DNA of 64,000 nucleotides from positions 229,915-293,914 of the forward strand of contig NZ_FOPS01000002.1 in assembly GCF_900113545.1 (NCBI RefSeq), in the 5' to 3' direction. Position numbers and translations under genes: made by a program. The notes under the pieces were generated by a model. The model made no database searches, had not been told where the DNA came from, and was given only the letters and a program-made list of their open reading frames with translations. Positions 30,327-40,526 of this stretch are shown piece after piece (position 1 is the stretch's first letter; the number at the start of each line of letters is the position of its first letter). Source of the DNA: Neisseria elongata subsp. elongata (GTDB lineage Bacteria; Pseudomonadota; Gammaproteobacteria; Burkholderiales; Neisseriaceae).

Positions 30327-30355
30327 TTGTTTTTTTGTGGCGGAACATTTATATT
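30327..30355 (+). promoter_or_regulatory. Probable porin promoter
   Basis: TTGTTT (30327-30332), a 17-base spacer and TATATT (30350-30355), about 100 bases before the porin start. The rest of the 490-base gap before the porin holds uptake sequences and AT-rich DNA but no gene. Confidence 0.6.
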
Positions 30356-30455
30356 AACAGCCATGTAATCGCTGGCAACGGCGATAAACGCAACAGCTTA
30401 ATCGGAGTCATCCGGTTTCGCCTGATTTTCTTAAACATAGAAAAGGAATACAGCA

Positions 30456-31577
30456 ATGAAAAAAACTCTGATTGCTCTGTCTTTGGCTGCTTTGTCTACT
30501 GCTGCAATGGCAGACGTGACTCTGTACGGTACCATCAAAGCTGGTGTTGAAACCGGTCAGACTAAAGTAAAAACAACTACTACTACTGAGAAAAGCCATA
30601 CTGTGACTCAGATTGCCGACTTCGGTTCACGCATCGGTTTCAAAGGTCATGAAAACTTGGGCAATGGCTTGAATGCTATTTGGAAAGTAGAACAAAAAAC
30701 TTCAGTTGCCGGTACTGATAAAGGTTGGGGTAACCGCCAAGCTTACATCGGTTTGGAGACTACCGCCGGTACTTTCCGCGCTGGTAAAATGAGCACCCAG
30801 TTGGACGAAATGGATAAAACTGATGCTTGGGAATACAACAACAACGCTTTGGGCTTAGGTATCTTTACCCGTACCGGTCAGAAAATTGTTTCTGTACGCT
30901 ACGATTCTCCGGTATTCGCAGGCTTCAGCGCAAACGTTCAGTTTACTCCACGTGACAATGCTGTAAATACAGTGCGCGGCGTCGGTAACCCTACTTCTGG
31001 TCGTGATGACGCTGCTAAAGACAATGCAGGTTACTATGCCGGTTTGAACTATGAAAACTCTGGCTTCTTTGCTCAGTATGGTTTCGGTTACAAAAAATCT
31101 GCTTATGTAGCAACTAACCCAGTTACTGGCGCACAAAGCAGCAAGTCAGGTCAAGCTCACCGTATTGAAGCCGGTTATGATGCGAACAACCTGTTTGTAA
31201 GCGGTGGTTACCAGTACACTAACGGTTGGGATAGCCAAGAAAGCTACCATGCAGCTTTGACTGGCGATGCTTATAATGCTTCTGCTGACCGTTCTGCTGG
31301 CCTGAAAACTCACGAGTTGGCTGTTACTGGTGCATACAAATTTGGTAATGTAACGCCTAAAGTTTCTTACGCTCACGGCTTCAAAACTGCTGGCAAACAC
31401 TTGTCTGATGCTGAGAAAAAACAAACTCAGTACGACCAAGTAATCGTTGGTGCTGACTATGACTTCTCTAAACGTACCACTGCATTTGCTCAAGCCGGTT
31501 GGTTGAAATCTGGTCATAAAGAAACTTACCGCGTAGAAACTACCGCTGGTTTGGTTGGCCTGCGCCACAAATTCTAA
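30456..31577 (+). CDS. porB: Major outer-membrane porin, PorB type
   Basis: 373 residues. Signal peptide MKKTLIALSLAALSTAAMA, then a 16-strand barrel typical of the neisserial porin family: DVTLYGTIKAGVE, FGSRIGFKGHENLGNGLNAIWKVEQ, GWGNRQAYIGLE, FRAGKMSTQ, and a C-terminal AGLVGLRHKF ending in the phenylalanine needed for outer-membrane insertion. It gives anion-selective diffusion; RmpM (19.4 kb) is the expected partner. AAAGGAAT lies before the start. Codon use is noticeably biased, as in highly expressed genes. The locus name porB is by similarity. Confidence 0.93.
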   Translation: MKKTLIALSLAALSTAAMADVTLYGTIKAGVETGQTKVKTTTTTEKSHTVTQIADFGSRIGFKGHENLGNGLNAIWKVEQKTSVAGTDKGWGNRQAYIGLETTAGTFRAGKMSTQLDEMDKTDAWEYNNNALGLGIFTRTGQKIVSVRYDSPVFAGFSANVQFTPRDNAVNTVRGVGNPTSGRDDAAKDNAGYYAGLNYENSGFFAQYGFGYKKSAYVATNPVTGAQSSKSGQAHRIEAGYDANNLFVSGGYQYTNGWDSQESYHAALTGDAYNASADRSAGLKTHELAVTGAYKFGNVTPKVSYAHGFKTAGKHLSDAEKKQTQYDQVIVGADYDFSKRTTAFAQAGWLKSGHKETYRVETTAGLVGLRHKF

Positions 31578-31599
31578 TTTAAATTTAGAATTGTTTGCT

Positions 31600-31627
31600 A
31601 AAGAGCCTGCTTTGCAGGCTCTTTTTT
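31600..31627 (+). terminator. Terminator after the porin gene
   Basis: AAGAGCCTGC pairs with GCAGGCTCTT around TTT and is followed by T residues. Confidence 0.93.
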
Positions 31628-31635
31628 AGTTATTG

Positions 31636-31669
31636 AGGCCGTCTGAAAATATTGTTTCAGACGGCCTTT
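31636..31669. repeat. Inverted uptake-sequence pair between porin and ileS
   Basis: AGGCCGTCTGAAA and TTTCAGACGGCCT pair around a short loop just after the porin terminator and may act as a second stop. Confidence 0.7.
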
Positions 31670-31789
31670 CCGCAATCCTTGCACATGCCCTTATAATCAA
31701 GGGCTGTTTCCGCTACAATGCGCTATGCCTTGAATTTCAGACGGCCTAAAAAGGCCGGTTTTTATATTCCACTATTTCCGAGACACAAA

Positions 31790-34606
31790 ATGACCGATTA
31801 CCGTAAAACCGTTAATTTATTGGATACGCCGTTTCCCATGCGTGGCGATTTGGCCAAACGCGAGCCGGAATGGCTGAAAAGCTGGTATGAGCAAAAGCGT
31901 TATCAGAAACTGCGCGAAAAAATGCAGGGAAGGCCGAAATTTATCCTGCACGACGGTCCTCCTTATGCCAATGGCGATATCCATATCGGTCATGCCGTCA
32001 ATAAAATTCTGAAAGACATCATCCTGAGAAGTAAGACCTTGGCTGGCTTTGATGCGCCTTATGTACCGGGCTGGGACTGTCATGGTTTGCCGATTGAGGT
32101 AATGGTGGAAAAGTTGCACGGGCGTGAAATGCCTATGGCGAAATTCCGCGAGTTGTGCCGTTCTTACGCTGCCGAGCAGATTGCGCGGCAGAAAAAAGAC
32201 TTTATCCGTTTAGGCGTGTTGGGTGATTGGGAACGCCCTTATCTGACCATGGATTATCAAACCGAAGCCGACACGGTGCGTACTCTGGGGGAAATTTACC
32301 GGGCAGGCTATCTGTATCGGGGGGCAAAGCCCGTTCAATTCTGCCTGGATTGCGGATCATCGTTGGCGGAAGCGGAAGTAGAATATAAGGATAAAACTTC
32401 TTTGGCCATCGATGTTGCCTATCCGTTTAAAAGCAATGGTGCCGTGGCTGCTGCCTTTGGTTTGAAAAAATTAACCGGGGACAGTTTTGCCGTCATTTGG
32501 ACGACCACGCCTTGGACGCTGCCTGCCAGTCAGGCTGTCTCTGCGGGAGCGGATATCGTTTATCAACTGATTGCCACGCCGAAAGGGAATTTGGTTTTGG
32601 CTAAAGATTTGGCGCGTGATGCGTTGAAGCGCTACGGCTTGTTGGTTGACGGAGCCGATGATGAATCTCTTTCAGACGGCCTCCGGGTTTTGGCGGAAAC
32701 AACGGGGGCAAGGTTGGAAAGCCTGCAATTGAGCCATCCGTTTTTAGATCGCGATATTCTGTTGTTGAACGGCGAACATGTGAGTACCGAGGCCGGTACG
32801 GGCTTGGTTCATACTGCGCCGGCGCACGGTTTGGAAGATTATTTCGTCTGCATCAAATACGGCATCGAACTGTTTAACCCTGTAAACGCACAAGGGCGTT
32901 ATATTGCCGGAACACCGCGCGTTGAGGGCATGACGGTTTGGGAAGCCAATCCTGTAATTGTCGGATGGCTTGAGGAAGTAGGGCGGGTATTGGCGAACAA
33001 CAAAATCGAACACAGTTATGCCCATTGTTGGCGGCACAAAACCCCTTTGATTTACCGTGCTACCGGCCAATGGTTTATCGGCATGGATAAAGAGGGTGCG
33101 GACGGCAAAACCCTGCGCAACAAAGCATTGAAGGCAGTGGACGATACCGAATTTTTCCCGGCGTGGGGTCGTGCGCGTTTGCAGGCGATGATTGAAGGCC
33201 GTCCTGATTGGGTGGTTTCGCGCCAACGGTTCTGGGGTACGCCGATGACCTTTTTCGTGCATAAAGATACGGGCGAATTGCATCCCGATTCGGCACGGTT
33301 GCTGGAGGAAGTGGCCAAGCGCATTGAGGAAAAAGGTATTGAGGCATGGTTTGCCTTGGATAAAAGCGAGTTACTGAGTGCGGAAGATTGCGAAAATTAC
33401 GACAAACTGTCCGATACAATGGATGTATGGTTTGATTCGGGTTCGACGCATTATTCCGTGCTGAAGCAGCGCGAAGAATTGGCTTGGCCGGCCGATTTGT
33501 ATTTGGAAGGAAGCGACCAGCACCGCGGTTGGTTCCAATCTTCCATGCTGACCGGTTGCGCCACTTTGGGGCGTGCGCCGTACAAACAGTTGCTGACGCA
33601 CGGTTTCGTTGTCGATCAAAACGGCAGAAAAATGTCGAAATCGCTAGGCAACGTGGTTGCGCCGCAGGAAGTGTATAACGAATTCGGCGCGGATATTCTG
33701 CGCCTGTGGACGGCTGCTACCGATTACAGCGGCGAATTGGCCATTTCAAAAGAAATTCTGAAACGGGTAACCGAAAGCTACCGCCGTTTGCGGAATACAT
33801 TGCGTTTCCTGTTGGCCAATTTGAGCGACTTCAATCCGATTGAAGATGCCGTGCCGCAGGCAGATATGGTGGAAATCGACCGTTATGCCTTGGTAATGGC
33901 GCGCCAACTGCAGGAAAAACTGGCCGGCGATTATTATCCGCGTTATGCCTTCCATTTTGCAGTACAGGATATTGTGTCGTTCTGCTCGGAGGATTTGGGT
34001 GCGTTCTATCTCGATATTTTAAAAGACCGCCTCTATACCACCAAGGCCGGCAGCCATGCCCGCCGCAGTGCGCAAACCGCGCTTTACCACATTACCCGCA
34101 GCTTGGTTTTGCTGATGTCGCCGATTTTGTGTTTTACTGCAGAAGAAGCCTGGGACATCATTGGCGGCGGCGAAGAAGACAGCGTGTTGTTCCATACATG
34201 GCATGATTTCCCGCAAATGCCGGCTGCCAGCGAAGCGGAGCTGGTGAAGAAATGGCAGGCCATACGCGAGGCGCGTAATGCCGTTACCGCCGCAATCGAA
34301 CCGTTGCGTGCGGACAAGTCGCTGGGTTCTTCGTTGCAGGCAGAGGTGGAGATTACTGCCGATGCCGATTTGGCCGCTGCATTGTCCGCATTAGGCGAAG
34401 AGTTGCGTTTTGCCTTATTGGTTTCGAAAGCCGTAGTTAAGGAAGGAGATGCCTTGTCGGTTGATGTGCATGTTAGCGGCGGGCAAAAATGCGAACGTTG
34501 CTGGCATTACACCGAAGATGTTGGAACAGTGGCAGAACATGCAACTGTTTGCGCCCGTTGTGCCGATAATATTGACGGGCAGGGCGAAACAAGGAATTAC
34601 GTTTAA
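31790..34606 (+). CDS. ileS: Isoleucyl-tRNA synthetase
   Basis: 938 residues, normal for the bacterial enzyme. It charges tRNA-Ile and edits valine. Class I signatures: [16 protein letters not shown] (HIGH) near residue 58 and [10 protein letters not shown] (KMSKS) near residue 610. The CP1 editing domain contains [11 protein letters not shown], and the C-terminal zinc site has CERCWHY and CARC. The start [19 protein letters not shown] at 31790 fits the family; the longer frame reads through an uptake sequence. An internal uptake sequence encodes LSDGLR within CP1. Typically ileS is followed by lspA, which is not the case here. Confidence 0.97.
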   Translation: MTDYRKTVNLLDTPFPMRGDLAKREPEWLKSWYEQKRYQKLREKMQGRPKFILHDGPPYANGDIHIGHAVNKILKDIILRSKTLAGFDAPYVPGWDCHGLPIEVMVEKLHGREMPMAKFRELCRSYAAEQIARQKKDFIRLGVLGDWERPYLTMDYQTEADTVRTLGEIYRAGYLYRGAKPVQFCLDCGSSLAEAEVEYKDKTSLAIDVAYPFKSNGAVAAAFGLKKLTGDSFAVIWTTTPWTLPASQAVSAGADIVYQLIATPKGNLVLAKDLARDALKRYGLLVDGADDESLSDGLRVLAETTGARLESLQLSHPFLDRDILLLNGEHVSTEAGTGLVHTAPAHGLEDYFVCIKYGIELFNPVNAQGRYIAGTPRVEGMTVWEANPVIVGWLEEVGRVLANNKIEHSYAHCWRHKTPLIYRATGQWFIGMDKEGADGKTLRNKALKAVDDTEFFPAWGRARLQAMIEGRPDWVVSRQRFWGTPMTFFVHKDTGELHPDSARLLEEVAKRIEEKGIEAWFALDKSELLSAEDCENYDKLSDTMDVWFDSGSTHYSVLKQREELAWPADLYLEGSDQHRGWFQSSMLTGCATLGRAPYKQLLTHGFVVDQNGRKMSKSLGNVVAPQEVYNEFGADILRLWTAATDYSGELAISKEILKRVTESYRRLRNTLRFLLANLSDFNPIEDAVPQADMVEIDRYALVMARQLQEKLAGDYYPRYAFHFAVQDIVSFCSEDLGAFYLDILKDRLYTTKAGSHARRSAQTALYHITRSLVLLMSPILCFTAEEAWDIIGGGEEDSVLFHTWHDFPQMPAASEAELVKKWQAIREARNAVTAAIEPLRADKSLGSSLQAEVEITADADLAAALSALGEELRFALLVSKAVVKEGDALSVDVHVSGGQKCERCWHYTEDVGTVAEHATVCARCADNIDGQGETRNYV

Positions 34607-34616
34607 GTCTTAGTTT

Positions 34617-34654
34617 AAAAGGCCGTCTGAAAATTGGTTTTCAGACGGCCTTTT
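34617..34654 (+). terminator. Inverted uptake-sequence pair after ileS
   Basis: AAAAGGCCGTCTGAAAA and TTTTCAGACGGCCTTTT pair around TTGG; the 3' T run makes it a good terminator. Confidence 0.85.
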
Positions 34655-34829
34655 AGATTGTCTACAATGATAAGGTAAATCAGTATGTTGCATATAAATT
34701 ACGCGTTAATCTGAAAATATGACCGTTTGTTTTTAAAAATAACCGATAAACCTAAATGAAATAAGCAAGAGACCGTTTGTAATACAATCATCTTCCTTTC
34801 TATTCAACCGCTTTGTTTCAAAAGGAAGC

Positions 34830-35417
34830 ATGATGCAGCTGATGTATGTAACCCCGCAAGAAATTCTGGATTTTTGGTTCAGTAAAGAAGTTAAACGGCA
34901 TTGGTTTGAACATAGCGAATTTCTGGATACGAAAGTCCGCGTGATGTATGAGCGGATTTTCCGTGATGCTGTTAATTGCGAATTATCGGACTGGCGGGAT
35001 ACCATACAAGGGCGGTTGGCAGAAATTATCATTCTTGACCAGTTTTCAAGGTTGATTTTCCGCGGCAGGCCGCACGCTTATACGCAAGACCGTATGGCAT
35101 TGTTGCTGGCGCAGGAAGCTGTTCGGCATCAGTCTTTCCCTTTTTTGGAGGCCAAGCAACGTCAGTTTATCCTCATGCCTTTCCTGCACAGTGAAAACCG
35201 TAATATCCATACTGTGGCGCGCGGTTTGTTCCAGCGGTTCGGTACACCGAAGAGTGTGCGGTTGGAGGAGCGTCATAAGGCGGTCATCGACCGTTTCGGG
35301 CGTTATCCCCACCGCAATGCCATTTTAAACCGTCAAAGCACTCCTGAAGAATTAGCCTTTTTGAAGGCAAACCCCAGCGGTTTTGAGTTGGATGACGAGG
35401 ATGATGACGACGAGTGA
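34830..35417 (+). CDS. DUF924-family protein
   Basis: 195 residues. The family layout is recognisable: EILDFWFSKEVKRHWFE at the start, LAEIIILDQFSRLIFRGRPHAYTQD in the middle, LMPFLHSENR, and HKAVIDRFGRYPHRNAILNRQSTPEELAFL near the end. DUF924 proteins have an all-helical, TPR-like fold of uncertain function. The C-terminus is strongly acidic (a run of Asp and Glu). Two adjacent ATG codons (34830, 34833) follow AAAGGAAG; either may be used. It is a single-gene unit with its own terminator. Confidence 0.88.
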   Translation: MMQLMYVTPQEILDFWFSKEVKRHWFEHSEFLDTKVRVMYERIFRDAVNCELSDWRDTIQGRLAEIIILDQFSRLIFRGRPHAYTQDRMALLLAQEAVRHQSFPFLEAKQRQFILMPFLHSENRNIHTVARGLFQRFGTPKSVRLEERHKAVIDRFGRYPHRNAILNRQSTPEELAFLKANPSGFELDDEDDDDE

Positions 35418-35499
35418 TAAGACGGTCTTGTAAAGATTGTTTGTCTGGAGAATGAAGCAAGCAAACAGATGCTTTAAGGTTTTTCAGACGGCCTATATG

Positions 35500-35537
35500 T
35501 AAGCCGGGTTCCGTATATTGCGGAACTCGGCTTTTTC
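35500..35537 (+). terminator. Terminator after the DUF924 gene
   Basis: AAGCCGGGTTCCG pairs with CGGAACTCGGCTT (one G-T pair), followed by T residues. Confidence 0.88.
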
Positions 35538-35601
35538 TATTTCCGACTGTGCCGGCTAACGGAGGCTGAGGGGAAGAGTTTATTTGAATCGCCCCTATCA
35601 A

Positions 35602-35637
35602 TTCAGACGGCCTTCCGCAGAGGGGAGGCCATCTGAA
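35602..35637 (-). terminator. Uptake-sequence inverted pair after murA
   Basis: TTCAGACGGCCT and AGGCCATCTGAA (one base altered) oppose each other past the murA stop codon. The hairpin orientation is reversed compared with the usual pairs here. Confidence 0.45.
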
Positions 35638-35652
35638 AACAGGGAAACGAAA

Positions 35653-36903
35653 TCACGAAATCCGTTCGATTTTCGCACCGACGCGGCCGAGTTTGGTTTC
35701 GATGTGTTCGTAACCTCTGTCGAGATGGTAGATGCGTTCGACAACGGTTTCACCGCCTGCCGCCAATCCTGCAATGACGAGGCTGGCGGAGGCGCGCAGA
35801 TCGGTTGCCATCACGGTTGCGCCGGAGAGTTTTTCCACACCGTTGACGAAAGCGGTATTGCCTTCGGTGGAAATATCCGCACCCATGCGGTTGAGCTCGG
35901 GAACGTGCATAAAGCGGTTTTCAAAAATGGTTTCAATCACTTTGGAAGAACCTTCCGCCACAGCGTTCATGGCCATAAATTGAGCCTGCATGTCGGTGGG
36001 GAAGCCGGGATGTTCGGTGGTGCGGATGTTTACCGCTTTCGGCCGCCGCTTCATATCGATGGAAATCCAGTCGTCGCCCGCTTCGATAAGTGCGCCGGCT
36101 TCCACCAGTTTGTCTAAGACGGCTTCCATGGTTTTGGGAGCGGCGTTGCGCAGTACGACTTTGCCGCCGGTCATGGCGACGGCGCATAAAAACGTACCCG
36201 CTTCGATTCGGTCGGGAACGACGCTGTGTTCGCAGCCGTGCAGTTCTTTTACTCCTTCGATTGTCATGGTCGGCGTGCCGATGCCGCTGATTTTCGCCCC
36301 CATTTTGACTAGGCATTTTGCCAAATCGACAACTTCGGGTTCGATGGCGCAGTTTTCCAAAACGGTGGTACCTTCGGCCAATGTGGCGGCCATCAACAGG
36401 TTTTCCGTGCCGCCCACGGTAATCATGTCCATAACCACGCGCGCGCCTTTCAGACGCCCTGAAGCTTTAACGTAGCCGTGTTCGATGACGATTTCCGCAC
36501 CCATGGCTTCCAGCCCTTTCAGGTGCTGATCGACGGGGCGCGAGCCGATGGCGCAACCGCCGGGCAGGCTGACTTCCGCCTTGCCGAAGCGGGCGAGGGT
36601 CGGACCGAGGACGAGGATAGAAGCGCGCATGGTTTTTACCAACTCGTAAGGAGCGCAGGTGTTGTTGACTGTGCCGCCGTTGATTTCAAATTCGGAAACA
36701 TTGTCGGTTAAAACGCGTGCGCCCATGCCTTGCAGCAGTTTCTGCGTGGTTTTGACATCGCGCAGCATGGGGACGTTTTTCAGCCGCAGCGTACCTGCGG
36801 TCAGCAGTCCGGCACACATCAGCGGCAGGGCGGCGTTTTTTGCGCCTGAGATGGTGATTTCGCCGTTTAAGGGGCCGTTGGCGGAAATTTTAAGTTTGTC
36901 CAT
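35653..36903 (-). CDS. murA: UDP-N-acetylglucosamine 1-carboxyvinyltransferase
   Basis: 416 residues. MurA adds enolpyruvate to UDP-GlcNAc, the first committed step of peptidoglycan synthesis and the fosfomycin target. The catalytic cysteine lies in [16 protein letters not shown] near residue 115, so fosfomycin sensitivity is expected. [29 protein letters not shown] is the usual N-terminus and AGAFLCA-like [13 protein letters not shown] lies near residue 230. It follows the ibaG-like gene after 35 bases, an order also seen in E. coli. Confidence 0.97.
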   Translation of the reverse strand: MDKLKISANGPLNGEITISGAKNAALPLMCAGLLTAGTLRLKNVPMLRDVKTTQKLLQGMGARVLTDNVSEFEINGGTVNNTCAPYELVKTMRASILVLGPTLARFGKAEVSLPGGCAIGSRPVDQHLKGLEAMGAEIVIEHGYVKASGRLKGARVVMDMITVGGTENLLMAATLAEGTTVLENCAIEPEVVDLAKCLVKMGAKISGIGTPTMTIEGVKELHGCEHSVVPDRIEAGTFLCAVAMTGGKVVLRNAAPKTMEAVLDKLVEAGALIEAGDDWISIDMKRRPKAVNIRTTEHPGFPTDMQAQFMAMNAVAEGSSKVIETIFENRFMHVPELNRMGADISTEGNTAFVNGVEKLSGATVMATDLRASASLVIAGLAAGGETVVERIYHLDRGYEHIETKLGRVGAKIERIS

Positions 36904-36938
36904 GGATTACTTTCGGTGGGAACGGGAAGGGTGGGCGG

Positions 36939-37184
36939 TTAGCCGCGTGCAGCCCATTCCGCAGGCGTGGCGGCAACGGAAACCGATAGGGCGTGCAGTT
37001 CGTTGGAAGCGAGTTTTTCGGCCAAACCGTCTTTAATCAGGCGGTGGCGCGCCAATCGGGCTTTGCCTTCGAAGGCGGATGAGACGATGACGGCAAAAAA
37101 GTGGTGGCCGTCGCCTTCCACTTCGATGTGTTCGCAAGGGACGATGGCGGCAATCAGTTCTTTGACCTGTTCGGGCAGCAGCAT
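36939..37184 (-). CDS. ibaG: BolA-family protein, IbaG-like
   Basis: 81 residues. BolA fold: VKELIAAIVPCEHIEVEGDGHHFFAVIVSSAFEGK with the GDGHHF loop, then RLARHRLIKDGLAEKL, which is the conserved RH.LV/IY-type helix. IbaG partners with monothiol glutaredoxins in iron-sulfur handling. Position upstream of murA matches ibaG of E. coli, so this name was preferred to bolA. Confidence 0.85.
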   Translation of the reverse strand: MLLPEQVKELIAAIVPCEHIEVEGDGHHFFAVIVSSAFEGKARLARHRLIKDGLAEKLASNELHALSVSVAATPAEWAARG

Positions 37185-37278
37185 GGCGGTTCCTTTTGTT
37201 GTATCGGTTTGTTTGGTTGCAAAAGGCGGGATTATACCGTTTCGCTCTCAGGCCGTCTGAAAAATATCGGACGGCAAA

Positions 37279-37328
37279 CAAAGAGGCCGTCTGAAAACCC
37301 GGAAACAGGTTTTCAGACGGCCTCTTTG
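37279..37328 (-). terminator. Long inverted uptake-sequence pair
   Basis: CAAAGAGGCCGTCTGAAAACC and its inverted copy form a stem of about 20 bases around CGGAAAC-type loop sequence, just past the stop of the small membrane protein gene. Confidence 0.8.
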
Positions 37329-37343
37329 TTGGAATGTTTCAGT

Positions 37344-37646
37344 TTATTGGTATTGGCCGGCAGCCGCGCCTGCGCCGATGGCGAATACGACCAGCAGGAT
37401 ATAAAGCGCGACCACGATGGCTATGAAAATCAGCCAGGCCTTGCAGTAGTTGGCTTTGTTGGGGTTGGTATTACTGCCGAAGCCCCACACGAAAGCCATA
37501 ATCAGGTTAACCAAAGGAATGGCCAAAACGATGGAAGTCACAATCCAGTCGCCAATGGTCATGACGGGAGCCTGCTGTTGGCCGAATTGTTGCGGTTGGT
37601 GATATTGCGGCTGCTGGTTCAGCAGCGGGTTGGACGGTTGGTTCAT
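37344..37646 (-). CDS. Small two-helix membrane protein
   Basis: 100 residues. The first 30 are rich in Gln, Pro and Asn. Two membrane helices follow (about 32-54 and 70-94), separated by GSNTNPNKANYCKAW, a short polar loop with a conserved-looking NKANYCKAWL. The family is not recognised; the layout recalls small CD225-like or DUF-type bacterial membrane proteins. It is a single-gene unit between ibaG and ribF. Confidence 0.65.
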   Translation of the reverse strand: MNQPSNPLLNQQPQYHQPQQFGQQQAPVMTIGDWIVTSIVLAIPLVNLIMAFVWGFGSNTNPNKANYCKAWLIFIAIVVALYILLVVFAIGAGAAAGQYQ

Positions 37647-37746
37647 TCAAACTCCTGAAACAAGGTTGTGCTGTTTGCAAAAAATTACGCGGATTATACA
37701 TTTTTCACTGACAGTTGTCATTCCTATTTATAACTTTTCGCATTTG

Positions 37747-38673
37747 TCAGACGGCCTGCCAGCTTTTGGCTGCCCTGATGTCTGCGGCGATCTGCCGCCG
37801 GAGTTGTTCCATATCGCCGAATTTTTCTTCATCGCGCAATTTGTGCAGGAAACGGACAAACAGCCGTTGGCCGTAGAGGTTGCCCGAAAAGTCGAACAGG
37901 TGGACTTCCAGCTTTTGTCTGCCCGAATCGCTGACGGTGGGATTGAGGCCGAAACTGGCCACGCCGCGCCGTTTGCCAAACGTGCCGGATGCTTCGACGA
38001 CGAAAACGCCGTTTAAGGCATAGCGGTGCGGCGGCAGGTGGATGTTGGCGGTAGGGCTGCCGATTGTCCGTCCCAGCTTGCGCCCGTGGGCAACCCGCCC
38101 GCTCAGGACGCAGCCGTGTCCCAAAATCTGTTCCGCCTCTTTCAGACGGCCTTCGCGCAAGGCTTGCCGCACGGCGGTACTGCTGGCGCGGATGCCGGCC
38201 ACGAGGATGCTCGGCGTGCGCTCGGTAACGAAGCCACTGTGGTTTTGCAGCAGGTCGAAACTGCCCGCGCGGTCGCGGCCGAAACGGAAATCGTCGCCGA
38301 CCAGCAGATAACGGGTGTTTAATTCCCGTTGCAGGATGTGTTCGATAAAGTCTTCGGCGGGCATTTGTGAAAATGCGCGGTTGAAACGCAATACGCGGAC
38401 GTTGTCCACGCAGCCGCTTTCGTGCAGCAGGCGCAGCTTGTCGCGCAGCGGTGTCAGGCGGGGCGGCGGTTCGCTGCCACGCAGGCGGGCAAAGAATTCG
38501 GCCGGTTGCGGCTCGAAAACGACGGCCGTGCTTTGCAGGCCGCGTGCGGCGGCCTCGCTTTTGAGACGTTGCAGGATGTGGCGGTGGCCGAGGTGCACGC
38601 CGTCGAAGTTGCCGATGGTAACGGCTGCGGGCGGGGCGTTTTGCACAGGCGTGCCGCCAAGGAGGATTTTCAT
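37747..38673 (-). CDS. ribF: Bifunctional riboflavin kinase / FAD synthetase
   Basis: 308 residues. The N-terminal FMN adenylyltransferase domain carries VTIGNFDGVHLGHRHIL near residue 20 and VGDDFRFGRDRAG near residue 122. The C-terminal riboflavin kinase domain begins near residue 185 with GRVAHGRKLGRTIGSPTANIHLP. It makes FMN and FAD. The stop codon lies in an uptake sequence (A-V-stop). No FMN riboswitch is seen. Confidence 0.96.
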   Translation of the reverse strand: MKILLGGTPVQNAPPAAVTIGNFDGVHLGHRHILQRLKSEAAARGLQSTAVVFEPQPAEFFARLRGSEPPPRLTPLRDKLRLLHESGCVDNVRVLRFNRAFSQMPAEDFIEHILQRELNTRYLLVGDDFRFGRDRAGSFDLLQNHSGFVTERTPSILVAGIRASSTAVRQALREGRLKEAEQILGHGCVLSGRVAHGRKLGRTIGSPTANIHLPPHRYALNGVFVVEASGTFGKRRGVASFGLNPTVSDSGRQKLEVHLFDFSGNLYGQRLFVRFLHKLRDEEKFGDMEQLRRQIAADIRAAKSWQAV

Positions 38674-38858
38674 AGGGTTGCCGCTAGGAAAAAAGCGGCT
38701 ATTGTAAACGGATTTGGCGGGTGCTTACAGTATGGCGGGGAGTGCGGCGGCAATTAAATGTTTCAGGCGGTGTTTTTTCTTGTAAAATGCGCGGTTTCCC
38801 ATGCAAAAGGCGCAACGCCGTTTTTGCTTTCCGTTACAACTGTCGGGCAGTTTGTTAT

Positions 38859-39605
38859 ATGAGTTTCCGTTTCGATATTATTTATGAATACCGCGAGATG
38901 TTCCTGATAGGGGCATTGACTACTTTGGGACTGACCTTCGTCGCCACACTGGGCGGTACGCTGCTGGGGTTGCTTGGTGCGCTGGCGAGGATTGTGCGTT
39001 TCGAGAAGGGCGGGCCGCTATTGAAGGCCTTGGCCTGGCTACTGCGGAACGTTTCGCTGCTGTATGTAACGCTGTTTCGCGGTACGCCTTTGTTTGTGCA
39101 GATTTTTATTTGGTATTACGTTTGGAGCGTGGCCCTGATTCATCCCGAACACGGCTGGTTGGTGAATGGGGAGCAGGCAATCGCCATGCGGCGCGACTAC
39201 GGCGCGATTACGGCGGGTGTTTTGGCATTGACTGCCAATGCGACAGCGTATATCACCGAGATTTTCCGTGCGGGCATCCTGTCTATCGACAAAGGCCAAA
39301 TGGAGGCGGCGCGTTCGCTCGGCCTGACTTATCCGCAGGCGATGCGTTTCGTGATTCTGCCGCAGGCTTTCCGCCGTATGCTGCCGCCGTTGGCAAACGA
39401 GTTCATTACGCTGTTGAAAGACAGTTCGCTGCTTTCTTCCATTGCCGTGGCTGAATTGACTTATGTACAACGCACGATTTCCGGACGTTTTTCAATTTAC
39501 GAAGAACCGCTGTATGCCATCGCGCTGATTTATCTGCTGATGACCATCTGCCTGAGCTGGTTCTTCTCCTCGTTGGAGAAACGTTACAATCCTCAGCGTC
39601 GTTGA
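38859..39605 (+). CDS. Polar amino-acid ABC transporter permease
   Basis: 248 residues with about five membrane helices. It belongs to the His/Glu/Gln/Arg/opine permease family: GALTTLGLTFVATLGGTLLG near the start, FRGTPLFVQIFIWYY, and the EAA loop EAARSLGLTYPQAMRFVILPQAFRRMLPPLANEF that contacts the ATPase. The start MSFRFDIIYEY at 38859 matches the family. No ATPase or binding-protein gene adjoins it in this window, so the rest of the transporter is encoded elsewhere. Confidence 0.9.
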   Translation: MSFRFDIIYEYREMFLIGALTTLGLTFVATLGGTLLGLLGALARIVRFEKGGPLLKALAWLLRNVSLLYVTLFRGTPLFVQIFIWYYVWSVALIHPEHGWLVNGEQAIAMRRDYGAITAGVLALTANATAYITEIFRAGILSIDKGQMEAARSLGLTYPQAMRFVILPQAFRRMLPPLANEFITLLKDSSLLSSIAVAELTYVQRTISGRFSIYEEPLYAIALIYLLMTICLSWFFSSLEKRYNPQRR

Positions 39606-39631
39606 TTGTTCTAACGAATCAAATGACAAAA

Positions 39632-39676
39632 GAAGGCCGTCTGAAAAACCGTTTCCTGGTTTTCAGACGGCCTTTT
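39632..39676. terminator. Bidirectional inverted uptake-sequence terminator
   Basis: AAGGCCGTCTGAAAAACC and GGTTTTCAGACGGCCTT pair around GTTTCCT, between converging genes. Confidence 0.8.
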
Positions 39677-39692
39677 GATATTTTGCTGCGGC

Positions 39693-40181
39693 TTATTCCG
39701 TTACGGTTTTTGCAATCAGTTTTTCCGCATTGGCCAAGCTGTTTTCCACGTCGGAGAAGTTGATTTTGCTGCCCTGAATCAGGGCACGGGTGTCGTTGAA
39801 GACGACTTTGACTTGTCCGTCCTGTTCTGTAACCAGCACTTTCAGCGGCAATTGCAGGGCAAATTCGGGGTCTTTGACCATCAGCGGCGTTCCGGCTTGG
39901 GGCGTGCCGAAGACGATGACGGTAGCCGGCTGCATGGATAATCCTGATTCTTGAGCGGCGGCCTGGTGGTTGATGATGCCAAAAATGCTCATGCCTTTGG
40001 CGAGGAAACTTGCCTGCAGGCGGGCAACGGTATCATCGAAGCTGTAGCGGCTGGTGATGCTGTGGACGGAAGGCATGGCTTGCTCCTTTTTGGCGGAAAG
40101 TTGGGACGGCGCGGCGCAGGCAGCCGTGCCGAGAAGGATGGCTAAGGCAATGGCGCGCAGTGAGGTGGCTTTGAGGTTCAT
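39693..40181 (-). CDS. DUF302 lipoprotein
   Basis: 162 residues. The signal peptide ends in a lipobox (LGTAAC near residue 21), so it should be a lipoprotein. SRYSFDDTVARLQASFLAKGMSIFGIINHQ and LMVKDPEFALQLPLKVLVTEQDG match DUF302, a small alpha/beta domain of unknown role often found near redox genes. It is next to a periplasmic rhodanese and an AhpD-like gene on the same strand, suggesting a redox or sulfur stress setting (inference). Confidence 0.85.
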   Translation of the reverse strand: MNLKATSLRAIALAILLGTAACAAPSQLSAKKEQAMPSVHSITSRYSFDDTVARLQASFLAKGMSIFGIINHQAAAQESGLSMQPATVIVFGTPQAGTPLMVKDPEFALQLPLKVLVTEQDGQVKVVFNDTRALIQGSKINFSDVENSLANAEKLIAKTVTE

Positions 40182-40251
40182 TTTGAATGCTCCGTGTCGG
40201 GGTAGGATGGATTTGAGGCCGTCTGAAACACGGTTTTATTCCGTTGAAGCT

Positions 40252-40391
40252 GTGTTTTAGCTTCGCAGAAACTCGTCTTCTTTCGGAAAACTCGTTTTAG
40301 CTCGGCAGAAACTTGCCTTTCTTCGGAAAACTCGTTTTAGCTTCGCAGAAACGCAACTTCCTGGCGGAAGTTGCGTTTTCAGACGGCCTCG
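40252..40391 (-). repeat. Hairpin plus short-repeat array, copy A
   Basis: Three near-identical units of GTTTTAGCTTCGCAGAAAC (starting near 40254, 40294 and 40334) are followed by a perfect 10-base stem CGCAACTTCC/GGAAGTTGCG (40352-40375) and an uptake sequence. It lies in a 345-base gap after the rhodanese gene, which holds no gene; the hairpin could terminate transcription. Confidence 0.75.
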
Positions 40392-40526
40392 GATGATGTG
40401 GCGGATGAAATTCGAATCAGGGCCAGCGGAGAGGCCGCAGATGGGCGGGCGCATATGGCGCAGGAGGACAGGGGAGCGCCGCCCTGCCGGTTCGCACCTC
40501 ATCCGTGATATAGGGAGGAAGGGCGG